From contig JAPLGK010000162.1 of the NCBI GenBank assembly GCA_026390195.1, forward strand, positions 1-17,255: a stretch of 17,255 bases of DNA. Direction: 5' to 3'. A program made the translations under genes and the position numbers. Within the stretch, counting starts at the first letter, position 1. Each line of letters opens with the position of its first letter. Under the pieces are notes generated by a model. It saw only the letters and a list, made by a program, of their open reading frames with translations. It made no database searches and was not told the DNA's origin. Positions 1 to 7,145 of this stretch are shown here, piece after piece. The DNA comes from Caldisericota bacterium. GTDB lineage: Bacteria; Caldisericota; Caldisericia; Cryosericales; Cryosericaceae.

Positions 1-15
1 GGCCTCACCGCGGAA

Positions 16-30
16 GGGAGGAACCTCACG
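16..30 (+). promoter_or_regulatory. ribosome binding site with ACG start codon
   Basis: GGGAGG at 16-21 is followed by a 6-nt spacer and ACG at 28-30, in frame with the aldo/keto reductase. The spacing is ideal and the next residues (EKRPFG) match the usual first residues of the family. This is either a rare ACG initiation codon, a T-to-C change in an ATG, or a sequencing error. Confidence 0.5.
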
Positions 31-921
31 GAGAAACGACCATTTGGCGAGACCGGTGTCGAACTCCCGATTCTGAGCCTCGGATGCCAGCGACTGGTGG
101 ATGAGGAAAGCTGCAGCCAGGATCAGGCTGTTGCCATCCTCGAACAGGCCCTGAAACGCGGCGTGTGGTACTTTGACACGGCTCCTGCCTACTCGGAGGG
201 CGAAAGCGAACGGCGTGTCGGGCTGGTGGCAACCAGGCGGCGCACGGACATGTGGATAGCGACCAAGGTCAATGAGACCACGCGGGACGGTGCCCGTCGG
301 CAGCTCGAGGCGAGCCTCGAACGACTGCCGACCGACCACGTAGAAGAAGTGCGTCTACACAACGTCTCCAGCTTTGACCGTTTGGATGCCATGACCGGCA
401 ATGGCGGGGCGCTCCAGGCCCTGATCGAGGCGCGTGACGAGGGGCTGGTCCGGTTCATCAGTATCTCGGGACATGCAAATCCCCAGGTGCTTCTCGAGGC
501 TATACGGCGATTTCCTTTCGACACAGCCCTGTGCGCCGTCTCGGCGCTGGATCATTTCATCTACAGCTTCGCAGAGGAGTTTCTGCCACTTGCGCTCGAG
601 AAATGCATGGGCGTCGTGGGCATGAAGGTGTTGGGCTACAAGGCCTTGGCTGCCGACTGGCAACGGGCGCTGCGGTACAGCATGGGTCTGCCGCTCACCA
701 CCGTCATTACCGGCTGCTCCACGATCGAACAGCTCGACGGCAACATCGACCTCGCCGAGGACTTCGTGCCGATGACAAGCGTCGAGCGTCTGGCGTTCTT
801 CCGCGACATCCTGCCGATGGTCACGCCGCAGAACATGCCCTGGAAGTCCAAGGACTGGGCACGCAAGGACTGGCTAGAACGGAAAGAGCCACTCGGATTG
901 ACGCGCACCGACTGCCAGTAA
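28..921 (+). CDS. aldo/keto reductase, apparent ACG start
   Basis: NAD(P)H-dependent aldehyde/ketone reductase of the AKR (beta/alpha)8-barrel superfamily, presumably cytosolic; the substrate cannot be read from sequence. The frame is open from the window edge. Counting from codon 28-30, the tetrad is visible as Asp50 and Tyr55 (FDTAPAY), Lys80 (IATK) and His111 (VRLHN), and the family-typical N-terminus KRPFGETGVELP lies upstream of the first GTG at position 97, so 97 is not the start. No ATG, GTG or TTG is in frame between 1 and 96 at a suitable place. A Shine-Dalgarno GGGAGG (16-21) sits 6 nt before an ACG at 28 that would give (M)EKRPFG, the expected start. The length from there is 297 aa. 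The Cys-rich C-terminal iron-sulfur motif of some relatives is absent. It is followed after 30 nt by the DUF2804 gene in the same operon. The family is clear; the exact start is uncertain and could be upstream of the window. Confidence 0.88.
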   Translation, partial: TEKRPFGETGVELPILSLGCQRLVDEESCSQDQAVAILEQALKRGVWYFDTAPAYSEGESERRVGLVATRRRTDMWIATKVNETTRDGARRQLEASLERLPTDHVEEVRLHNVSSFDRLDAMTGNGGALQALIEARDEGLVRFISISGHANPQVLLEAIRRFPFDTALCAVSALDHFIYSFAEEFLPLALEKCMGVVGMKVLGYKALAADWQRALRYSMGLPLTTVITGCSTIEQLDGNIDLAEDFVPMTSVERLAFFRDILPMVTPQNMPWKSKDWARKDWLERKEPLGLTRTDCQ

Positions 922-951
922 TGGCGCGCCGTACCGAAAAAGGGGATGTCG

Positions 952-1974
952 ATGCAGCATGAACTGACTACGCACGTGGACCTGTTGAACGACAAGGGCG
1001 AACTGAACGAGAAGGGATGGGCACGCCGGCTGGTGGCCACCTACAACCGCGAACGCATCGCCGCAAGCCGGCTGCGCATCAAGGAGTGGGACTACTACTG
1101 TGTCCTGACCCCGGACTACGGCGTAGCCATGACCATCTCAGACATCGGCTACCTGGCCAACATCTCGGTGACCTGGTTGGATTTCGTGAACCGGACTGAG
1201 GTCACGGAAGCCATCATGAAGCCGCTCACCCGCGGGTCGCTCAACCTGCCGCGCACGTCCGAGACAGGTGACATCGCGTACAAGGACAGTCGCATCGACA
1301 TGCGCTTCATCCGCAACCCTGCGTCACGCGTGCTGACTCTGGATTTCCCGGGTTTCGACCATGGCAAGGGAATCAAAGGCAGCCTGATACTGGACCAGGA
1401 CCCAGCACTGGAAAGCATGGTGATCCTGACCCCGTTCGAGTGTGCGCCGAAGGCCTTCTACTACAACCAGAAAGTCAACTGCATGCCCGCGACCGGAACC
1501 GTCACCGTCGGCAGCGTGAACCATGCCTTCGATCCACAGACCTCGGCCGGCGTCCTCGACTGGGGTCGGGGTGTCTGGACGTACCGCAACACCTGGTACT
1601 GGGGTTCCGGCTCTGGCCGTGTCGACGGGCATTCCTTCGGATTCAACATCGGCTACGGGTTTGGTGACACCAGCGCCGCCAGCGAGAACGCCATCTTCTG
1701 GGACGGCAGGGTTCACAAGTTCGACCGCATCGACTTCCAGATTCGGCCGGACTCCTTCCTCAAGCCGTGGGAGTTCGTGAGCAGCGACGGTCGATTCGAC
1801 ATGGACTTCGAGCCCATCCTGGACCGCCATGCCAAGACTGATATCGGCGTCATCAAGACCGTTCAGCATCAGGTCTTTGGGCGCTTCACCGGTGACGCCG
1901 TCCTCGACGACAGGACCCGAGTGCACCTCTACCACTTCCTCGGTTTCGCCGAGAAGGTATTCAACGCATTGTGA
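952..1974 (+). CDS. DUF2804 family protein
   Basis: Recognised as DUF2804 (PF10974) by the WDYY block near the N-terminus, the SDIGYL block and the aromatic core DWGRGVWTYRNTWYWGSGSG around residue 200. The biochemical function is not established; the predicted fold is beta-rich and lipocalin-like. An ATG at 946 lies directly against the AGGGG at 941-945, so the ATG at 952 (MQHELTTHVD), 6 nt from that ribosome binding site, is the better start and gives 340 aa. There is no signal peptide or membrane segment, so it is probably cytosolic. It lies between an aldo/keto reductase 30 nt upstream and a GNAT-YoaP protein 7 nt downstream, so the three are probably co-transcribed. A role in binding or modifying a hydrophobic compound handled by the reductase is inference only. 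Confidence 0.85.
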   Translation: MQHELTTHVDLLNDKGELNEKGWARRLVATYNRERIAASRLRIKEWDYYCVLTPDYGVAMTISDIGYLANISVTWLDFVNRTEVTEAIMKPLTRGSLNLPRTSETGDIAYKDSRIDMRFIRNPASRVLTLDFPGFDHGKGIKGSLILDQDPALESMVILTPFECAPKAFYYNQKVNCMPATGTVTVGSVNHAFDPQTSAGVLDWGRGVWTYRNTWYWGSGSGRVDGHSFGFNIGYGFGDTSAASENAIFWDGRVHKFDRIDFQIRPDSFLKPWEFVSSDGRFDMDFEPILDRHAKTDIGVIKTVQHQVFGRFTGDAVLDDRTRVHLYHFLGFAEKVFNAL

Positions 1975-1981
1975 GGCCTTC

Positions 1982-2779
1982 ATGAGCGCTACAAGGATTC
2001 TTCCGGTAGCAGTACGCAACGCTGGCGACATTGCCACGATATGTGCAGGAGAAGGCGCGAAATCCGATCCATTGTGGGAACGGGCGACCAAGGCCAAGAG
2101 ACAGTGGGTACGCGACCGTCTTGCCGAGCTGGGCACGTTTGCCTGGGTCGCCTACAACGGCGCCGACCCTATCGGCATGATCCAGTGTCATCCCGACCGC
2201 GACCCCATGGGCGTGGGTGTGGCCGTCATCGACTGCATCTGGGTCCCCAAGAAGTCCCGATGGGGACGCGGCATCGGCAGCAAGCTTCTTGCAGAGGTTG
2301 AGACGACCATGCAGCGCCAGCATCGCTGGTTCGACGGCAAGCCTGCCGACGGCATGGCTGCCATGGCCTTTCACGGCGAGGCCGAAGGTCAGCAGTCCGC
2401 CGAATTGTTCTACCTGCACCACGGGTTTGTCCACGTGGATGGTGATCCTGACCTGATGTTCAAGCCCTTCCTGCCGGAAACCGTCTGGACCCCGACCCTT
2501 GTGGCCGCAATCCCGACGACCGCATTACCCGACGATAAGGCACGTGTCACCGTACTGCTCGGACCTCTCTCATGCCCGTTTCAATACCGCGTCCTAAGCC
2601 AGACCGGCACGTATGTCGCCGAGAAGCTCGGCATGCCGCTCGCCGAAGTGGACGCCGCAGGAGATCCTGAGGGCTACCTTGCCCGCGGAGCCCGGCCTGG
2701 CATCCTTGTGAAGGGCCGTCTGCTGGAACACGACCTCTGGCAGCGTGAGAAGCTCGACCAGGAGCTAGCCGGGTTGTAG
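1982..2779 (+). CDS. GNAT acetyltransferase with C-terminal YoaP-like domain
   Basis: 265 aa with two domains. Residues 1-165 are an acetyl-CoA-dependent N-acetyltransferase: the core strand VIDCIWVPKK runs into the pyrophosphate-binding loop RWGRGIGSKLL (93-103), and ELFYLHHGF near 141-149 is the usual GNAT C-terminal motif. Residues about 188-265 resemble the YoaP domain (PF14268), a thioredoxin-like module with a lone Cys198 in PLSCPF and a cis-Pro-like ARPGILV stretch. The start is ATG 1982: its ribosome binding site GAGG (1973-1976) overlaps the stop of the DUF2804 gene, implying coupled translation. The reading frame stays open further upstream but only overlaps the DUF2804 gene. Substrate unknown; B. 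subtilis YoaP is the closest named architecture I recall. A terminator follows at 2810. Confidence 0.85.
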   Translation: MSATRILPVAVRNAGDIATICAGEGAKSDPLWERATKAKRQWVRDRLAELGTFAWVAYNGADPIGMIQCHPDRDPMGVGVAVIDCIWVPKKSRWGRGIGSKLLAEVETTMQRQHRWFDGKPADGMAAMAFHGEAEGQQSAELFYLHHGFVHVDGDPDLMFKPFLPETVWTPTLVAAIPTTALPDDKARVTVLLGPLSCPFQYRVLSQTGTYVAEKLGMPLAEVDAAGDPEGYLARGARPGILVKGRLLEHDLWQREKLDQELAGL

Positions 2780-2809
2780 GTCCCCCGGAAGGATCATCCA
2801 CGCCTCGTC

Positions 2810-2835
2810 GGAGCCCCGCGGCGCGGGGCTCCTTT
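2810..2835 (+). terminator. rho-independent terminator after the AKR-DUF2804-YoaP operon
   Basis: A perfect 10-bp GC-rich stem (GGAGCCCCGC 2810-2819 with GCGGGGCTCC 2823-2832), 3-nt loop, followed by TTT. It lies between convergent genes; the T-run is on the plus side, so it mainly ends the upstream operon but could also act on the convergent LCP gene. Confidence 0.8.
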
Positions 2836-2863
2836 GCGTCCAGGAGCGATGTCAGCACGGGGT

Positions 2864-3880
2864 TCAGTCCGCGGACGGTCCAGAGGGGACGGCAACGCCG
2901 AAGAGCGGCCCTGTCGTCGTCCGGAGCAAATTGGTGCTGGGGATGACGTACGATATGCCGTCCACATCCTCCGGCAGCCCGGGGAAGGGGACCGATTCCA
3001 CATCTGTCTCCCCGACGTCCTTGTAGGTCATTGCGATGCGTGCCATGACGTTGAACGACATGTCGGTCGTCACCGCAGCCTGCACAGCCCGGATGATGGC
3101 AGGCAGGCGCAGCAGCGTCCGCACCTCTTTCGTCTGGTCGATGACGGCTGCCAGGAGCTTCTTCTGGCGCGCCACACGCCCGTGGTCCTCGCCGGACCAC
3201 GTGCCGAAGTCCCCAATGGCATCCATCCTGAACCGAGCATACTCCAAGGCCTGCTCGCCGTCGAGATGCTGGATGCCAGGCTGCAGATCGATAAGTACAT
3301 CGACCCCTTTGTAGAACATCCTCTCCTCAACGTCAATGGTCACGCCGCCCAGGGCGTCGATGATGGCGGCGAACCCTGCGAAATCGGTCTTGACGATGTA
3401 GTCAATCCGGAGACCCGGCAGCAGGTCTGTTGTGATGGTATCGACCAACAGGCTGGTCCCGCCGCCACGGTAGTATCCGCTCGAAGCCTGGTTCAGCTTG
3501 TTGACGCCGTGGCCGGGGATCGTGACGCGCGTGTCGCGCGGAAACGACAGCAGGCGTACGTGCTTCGTCGCCGGGTCCAGCCGCACCAGCATGATCGTGT
3601 CTGCGCGCCCGGGGTCATCCTTCTCGCGGGAGTCGGCCCCAAGCAACAGGATGTTGAGGGGTTTGTCGAGGTCGGGCTGCGGCTGGAGAGGTATCGGAGG
3701 CACCACGCGCTGCGCAGGAACGGGGTGGTCGGCAGTCCCTGATGCCGAAGGGTTCGCAGGATCATCAGTAACGACGGAGTATGTGGGCAGAGCACGTGAC
3801 ACAGCGGCGATTCCAGCAAGTAGCGCCGTTATCGCCAGTAGTGCCAGGATCACGTGAAGAGTGTGCTTTTGTACCGCCAT
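2864..3880 (-). CDS. LytR-CpsA-Psr (LCP) family glycopolymer ligase
   Basis: 338 aa. Residues about 9-30 form a single N-terminal membrane anchor, a proline-rich linker follows to about 70, and the LCP domain starts at LNILLLGADSR (75-85). Hallmarks are Asp83/Arg85, GRADTIMLVRLD (91-102), SFPRDTRVTIPG (112-123), NKLNQA, the LDALGGVTIDV-like strand (IDALGGVTIDV), the LDGEQALEYARFR block and a final DHGRVARQKKLL with the conserved arginines. LCP enzymes move lipid-linked glycopolymers onto peptidoglycan or cell-wall protein outside the membrane. The start is ATG 3880 with AAGGAG 4 nt upstream. It stands alone, convergent with the YoaP operon, with no wall-polymer biosynthesis genes nearby, so the polymer it attaches cannot be named. 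Confidence 0.93.
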   Translation of the reverse strand: MAVQKHTLHVILALLAITALLAGIAAVSRALPTYSVVTDDPANPSASGTADHPVPAQRVVPPIPLQPQPDLDKPLNILLLGADSREKDDPGRADTIMLVRLDPATKHVRLLSFPRDTRVTIPGHGVNKLNQASSGYYRGGGTSLLVDTITTDLLPGLRIDYIVKTDFAGFAAIIDALGGVTIDVEERMFYKGVDVLIDLQPGIQHLDGEQALEYARFRMDAIGDFGTWSGEDHGRVARQKKLLAAVIDQTKEVRTLLRLPAIIRAVQAAVTTDMSFNVMARIAMTYKDVGETDVESVPFPGLPEDVDGISYVIPSTNLLRTTTGPLFGVAVPSGPSAD

Positions 3881-3915
3881 ACTGCTCCTTGTGCCAGTCA
3901 GGGAACCTGGACCTC

Positions 3916-3944
3916 AGTATACAGCATCATCGAGCACTGCGTCG
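3916..3944 (-). promoter_or_regulatory. possible promoter of the LCP gene
   Basis: On the minus strand a TATACT -10 box (plus-strand 3916-3921) lies 36 nt before the LCP start codon. At 17-bp spacing the -35 position (3939-3944) reads CGACGC, a poor match, so this is a one-box call. Confidence 0.35.
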
Positions 3945-3956
3945 TCGACATGTTCT

Positions 3957-4020
3957 GGTCTGTCGTTCCTGCACATATGAGTCCCTTGGTCTGTCATTCC
4001 CGCGTATGCGGGAACGACAG
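3957..4020. repeat. palindromic TTCCCGC element with a partial direct copy
   Basis: 3991-4003 and 4008-4020 form a 13-bp inverted repeat (CTGTCATTCCCGC / GCGGGAACGACAG) with one mismatch and a GTAT loop. This is the form of the dispersed GTCATTCCCGC...GCGGGAATGAC palindromes found in many bacterial genomes. The left arm is preceded 31 bp upstream by a diverged copy, GGTCTGTCGTTCCTGC at 3957-3972 against GGTCTGTCATTCCCGC at 3988-4003 (14 of 16 match). It supplies the last codons (SFPHTRE) and stop of the broken membrane-protein reading frame next to it. No transposase is nearby. Confidence 0.65.
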
Positions 4021-4446
4021 AGTGACTGTCTGCGGCTGGAGCTTCTTCTCACAGCCCACCCGCGGCAAGGTGTGCCACGTCTGGTTGAAACCGAACAGGG
4101 CTGCCACGCTCGGGACAAGATACAGGAGCGTCCCTATCACACGCGAATCCCGATTGAGGCGCAACGGCTCTGCCAGAAGGAGAACCAGCACCAGTCCCGG
4201 GACTGCGCCCAAGATGGCTAGCCACAGGTTGTGAGGAAAACGCAATCGCCACGCCACCAGCTGGCCACGAATCCCACGGGGTAGGAGAGGACACTGCCAA
4301 ACAGGGCACCGATGATGTCTCCCCTGCCATCGCTGGCACCGCTGCCCAGCTTCGCTCCCACCCAGCTACCCGGCAGCAGCATGCAACCCTCCCAGGACAA
4401 CGCTCACAACCAGTTCCAGAAATGCCATACGCAGTGATTGTTTCAT
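3994..4446 (-). pseudogene. frameshifted small membrane protein
   Basis: Three minus-strand segments read as one hydrophobic protein of about 130 aa split by two indels. ATG 4446 begins MKQSLRMAFLELVVSVVLG, which hits a stop near 4368. The middle part continues in the next frame (GSWVGAKLGSGASDGRGDII, then GALFGSVLSYPVGFVASW; about 4390-4260). From about 4257 it returns to the original frame with RFPHNLWLAILGAVPGLVLV and LLYLVPSVAALFGFNQTW. The two shifts compensate each other. The last codons are read out of the palindromic repeat at 3991-4020, so the original C-terminus is lost or replaced. No family is recognised. No convincing ribosome binding site precedes the ATG. It is either a decaying gene or a functional gene damaged by assembly indels. 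Confidence 0.6.
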
Positions 4447-4474
4447 GGACACGTCAGGCTGCACTGCCCCGCAC

Positions 4475-5617
4475 CTAGAGAACCGGCTTGAGCAGTTCGA
4501 CGACGTCGCGCGCCGTCAGGATGCGCAGTTTTCCGAGCGGACCCTCTGAAAGCACATTGAACGCGATGTCGCGGAGCTCACCAGCTGCAATGCCCAGGTC
4601 TCCCAGCGTCGACGGAGCGCCCCAACGCTGAAAAGCCGTCCTCATGGCCGTGATGCCTTCTTCGACTGTACCCGCGCCCCAGACAGTCCTTGCCCACCGC
4701 TGGAACTGGCCGGGGTTGTTCTCGCGCTCGTAGGTCATCCAGACGGGAAGGATGACCGCCATGCCGGCCCCGTGGGCTACTTCGGGGTGCAGGGCACTCA
4801 TCGCGGACTCGATGCTCCGGGCAGACCAGTCGCTGTCCTCGATGCCGGCGGCGCTCAGACCGTTCATGGCCAGCGTCGCAGCCCACGCGAGGTTCGCGCG
4901 CGCGCCGTAGTCCGCGTGGTCTGCCTGCAGTCGGTCTACCATCTTGATGACCGTGCGCATCAGCCCCTCGTCGAGTGCAAGCGTCGTTTCCTCGAACGAC
5001 CCCACCAGGTAGGTGGCCATGATGTGGCTGAGGACGCCGATAGCACCGTTCACGGTCTGGCGCCACGGCAGGCTGGTCTGCACGCTCGGATCTACGATCG
5101 CAAACCGGGGATAGAGGACAGGAGAGGAAATGCTCCACTTCCTGTGCTGCTGGCTCTCAGTCAGGACAGCCCATGGGTCCATCTCGCTGCCGGAAGCTGA
5201 GATCGTCAGAACAACGAAGACCGGGAGCGCCTTGTCGATCGGACACCGTTTCTCGAAACAGCTCCAGAGGTTGTCGACATACACACCCGCCGCCACGCAC
5301 TTGGCCGTGTCGATGACGCTGCCGCCGCCGACAGCCAGCACGCCATCCACGTGCTGCTCACGGGCAATCTGCACCAGCTCCTCGGCAAGCGCCAGCTCAG
5401 GGTTGGGCCGCACACCCCAGGCTTCTACGACATCAATACCCAGCACGCTCAGGGACTGGGTAACAGCCTGGTAGACGCCGTTCTCACGGATGGAACCGCC
5501 GCCGGCTATCAACAGCACCTTGTGAGCGCCTTCGCGAGCGATGGCCGGGCCTACCTGCTGCACGGTCCCGCGACCGAAGATCACCCGCGTCGGATTGTAG
5601 AACTCGAAACTGTGCAT
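4475..5617 (-). CDS. iron-containing alcohol dehydrogenase homologue lacking metal ligands
   Basis: 380 aa, full length for the YqhD/BdhA group of iron-containing alcohol dehydrogenases, which reduce aldehydes with NAD(P)H. The N-terminal Rossmann-like domain is intact: FYNPTRVIFGRG (6-17) and dinucleotide motif GGGSVIDTAK (97-106). The C-terminal metal-binding domain is degraded. By alignment to the YqhD ligands Asp194, His198, His267 and His281, this protein has Gly194 (GAIGVLSH), His198, Arg267 (DWSAR instead of DWATH) and His282. The second His of the H-x3-H pair, catalytic in FucO-like enzymes, is Ser271. Nucleotide binding therefore looks kept while metal-dependent hydride transfer looks lost. 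The start is ATG 5617 with AAGGGG 7 nt upstream. It is last in a four-gene minus-strand row, 62 nt after the Nudix gene, with a GC palindrome in the gap. Confidence 0.85.
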   Translation of the reverse strand: MHSFEFYNPTRVIFGRGTVQQVGPAIAREGAHKVLLIAGGGSIRENGVYQAVTQSLSVLGIDVVEAWGVRPNPELALAEELVQIAREQHVDGVLAVGGGSVIDTAKCVAAGVYVDNLWSCFEKRCPIDKALPVFVVLTISASGSEMDPWAVLTESQQHRKWSISSPVLYPRFAIVDPSVQTSLPWRQTVNGAIGVLSHIMATYLVGSFEETTLALDEGLMRTVIKMVDRLQADHADYGARANLAWAATLAMNGLSAAGIEDSDWSARSIESAMSALHPEVAHGAGMAVILPVWMTYERENNPGQFQRWARTVWGAGTVEEGITAMRTAFQRWGAPSTLGDLGIAAGELRDIAFNVLSEGPLGKLRILTARDVVELLKPVL

Positions 5618-5630
5618 GCGTCACCCCTTT

Positions 5631-5647
5631 CGCGCCGGACCGGCGCG
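5631..5647. promoter_or_regulatory. GC-rich palindrome in the leader of the alcohol-dehydrogenase-like gene
   Basis: CGCGCCG and CGGCGCG are separated by 3 nt, a near-perfect palindrome. It ends about 14 nt before the ATG at 5617 and abuts the AAAGGGG ribosome binding site on the minus strand. It could be an operator or a translation-affecting hairpin. On the plus strand it is followed by TTCTTTT and resembles a terminator, but no plus-strand gene ends there. Confidence 0.45.
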
Positions 5648-5679
5648 TTCTTTTAGACTAGCACCTGTGACAGATGGGT

Positions 5680-6249
5680 TCAAGCATGCCGCGCCAGGGT
5701 GGGCAGTGCTCCAAACATGTACCAGACCCCTGGTCCCACGGTTTGACCCGAAGCCTGCTCGCTCTGGAGGAAGGATGGAATCTCATCCTCCATCAACAGG
5801 ACGACCTCGATTTCCTCACTCGGCTCCAGCTCCTGCTGAGGATGCTGGTTGCGGGGATCCGTCTCGTCGATCTCGGCACTGAAGATATACTGGTCGTCGT
5901 TGGACATCCCGACGTTCACCTTCAAGGGGCCGCTCGACGCGACGATGCGGCCGACGAATCCCGTCTCTTCACGCAATTCGCGCAGAGCCTCAACCTCGGG
6001 GTCGCTTCCCGCCGGCGCAGCACCTGCGCAGAACCCAATGACGGTATTCTCGATGGGCTGGCGATACTGCCGCAGCAACACGTACCGTCCGCTGGGCATC
6101 AGCCGCGCCACGACCACGACGACGTATGTGTCCAAGGTGCGGGAGATGCATTCCCAATGCACTTCTTCGCCACTATCGCTCACGAAGGTGTCCTCGCGCA
6201 GGACCAGCCAGTTGCCTCTCCCGATGATGCGTTCCCTTGTCTTTTTCAT
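5680..6249 (-). CDS. Nudix hydrolase, ADP-ribose pyrophosphatase-like
   Basis: 189 aa. The Nudix box spans residues 76-98: Gly76, Ser82 where the consensus has Glu, then the fully conserved REL-x-EETGF (90-98) whose glutamates bind the catalytic divalent metal. The preceding strands (VVVVVARLMPSGRYVLLRQY and a QPIENTVIGF segment) match the ADP-ribose/NDP-sugar pyrophosphatase subgroup, which hydrolyses nucleoside diphosphates linked to another moiety. The start is ATG 6249, with AAGGAG 10 nt and AAGGG 2 nt upstream. It sits 73 nt after the GNAT gene and 62 nt before the dehydrogenase-like gene, all on the minus strand. A TACAAT hexamer in the 6250-6322 gap could be a -10 box for an internal promoter, but I see no matching -35. 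Substrate unproven. Confidence 0.88.
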   Translation of the reverse strand: MKKTRERIIGRGNWLVLREDTFVSDSGEEVHWECISRTLDTYVVVVVARLMPSGRYVLLRQYRQPIENTVIGFCAGAAPAGSDPEVEALRELREETGFVGRIVASSGPLKVNVGMSNDDQYIFSAEIDETDPRNQHPQQELEPSEEIEVVLLMEDEIPSFLQSEQASGQTVGPGVWYMFGALPTLARHA

Positions 6250-6322
6250 GTCCCTTGCTCCTTACCGTCCCCAGCACGACACGCTGGACAGACGGTATCA
6301 GCATTGTACCTTTTCGCCACCG

Positions 6323-7144
6323 CTAGTCCGGCTCCACTGTTAGTGCGCCGATCCCGGGACGCCAGTCGAATACGGCGATATCTCCTACACTATCGAAGCC
6401 CAGCCGGATATACAACTGCACCACATCGGGGTTCGCCTGCAACACCAGGTGCGAGTAGCCCATGCGAGCTGCCCGGGCCAGAGCCTCCCGGCTGAGCAGG
6501 ATGCCCACTCCACGTTTTCGGAACATCTGCGGCACACCAAGCCAGTGCAGTCCTGCCACGCCGTCACCTGCAAACAGCAGTGCGCCGCCCACCGGGGTTC
6601 CGTCCTGCAATGCCATCAGGCGATGCCAGCGGCCAGAGAGGACACCCGTTCCCGTGAGCAGCGACTCCAGGTCATGAAACTGTGTCAGGCCGAATCCCTC
6701 GAGCACGACGTGCATCCACTGCTCCCGTTCATCCGCTGAGACTGCCTCGACAACGGTGATGTCCGACGGCGCCTCTTCCGCCCCCGCTGAGCCGTCAAGC
6801 GGGTGGGCCATACCCGTCCAGAAGTAACGCAGCTCAAGTCCATGACTCACCAGCCGTGTCGCGAGGTCATTGGGCCTGGAACAGCTGTCGACATACCAGG
6901 TGACCGGCACGGCGGCACGACGAAACGGCAGCAGGAGCCGCTCAATGCCCTGATCGGTGGTGTCCCCCCCAAGACGAGCCCTGAAGATGCGATTGCGGTC
7001 GACCTGCGGCGCCCGCACAGAGGAAGCGGACGCGTCTCCCAGGATGTACGTTCCCGGCTGGCCGTCCACGGTCAGGAAGTACTGCGCCATCTCCTCGCTG
7101 ACGAGGCACGCGCCGGCATCCATCCTCAGGCTGCCTTGAGCCAT
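6323..7144 (-). CDS. GNAT family N-acetyltransferase
   Basis: 273 aa. The C-terminal half (about 128-260) is a GNAT domain: the acetyl-CoA loop is QMFRKRGVGILLSREAL (206-222) and the terminal helix-strand is NPDVVQLYIRLGF (238-250). The N-terminal part (1-115) has no motif I recognise and may be a second, degenerate GNAT-like domain. The start is ATG 7144, one base after the TGA of the GldA-like gene. Its ribosome binding site GAGG lies inside that gene's terminal Glu-Asp codons, so the two are probably translationally coupled. An upstream in-frame start near 7180 would overlap the preceding gene and lacks a better site. Substrate unknown; the coupling points to a role related to the GldA-like protein. 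Confidence 0.85.
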   Translation of the reverse strand: MAQGSLRMDAGACLVSEEMAQYFLTVDGQPGTYILGDASASSVRAPQVDRNRIFRARLGGDTTDQGIERLLLPFRRAAVPVTWYVDSCSRPNDLATRLVSHGLELRYFWTGMAHPLDGSAGAEEAPSDITVVEAVSADEREQWMHVVLEGFGLTQFHDLESLLTGTGVLSGRWHRLMALQDGTPVGGALLFAGDGVAGLHWLGVPQMFRKRGVGILLSREALARAARMGYSHLVLQANPDVVQLYIRLGFDSVGDIAVFDWRPGIGALTVEPD

Positions 7145-7145
7145 G

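Noticed and set aside
2834..3742. 302-aa plus-strand reading frame opposite the LCP gene
   Set aside because: Shadow of the clearly recognised LCP coding frame; no family motifs and no ribosome binding site.
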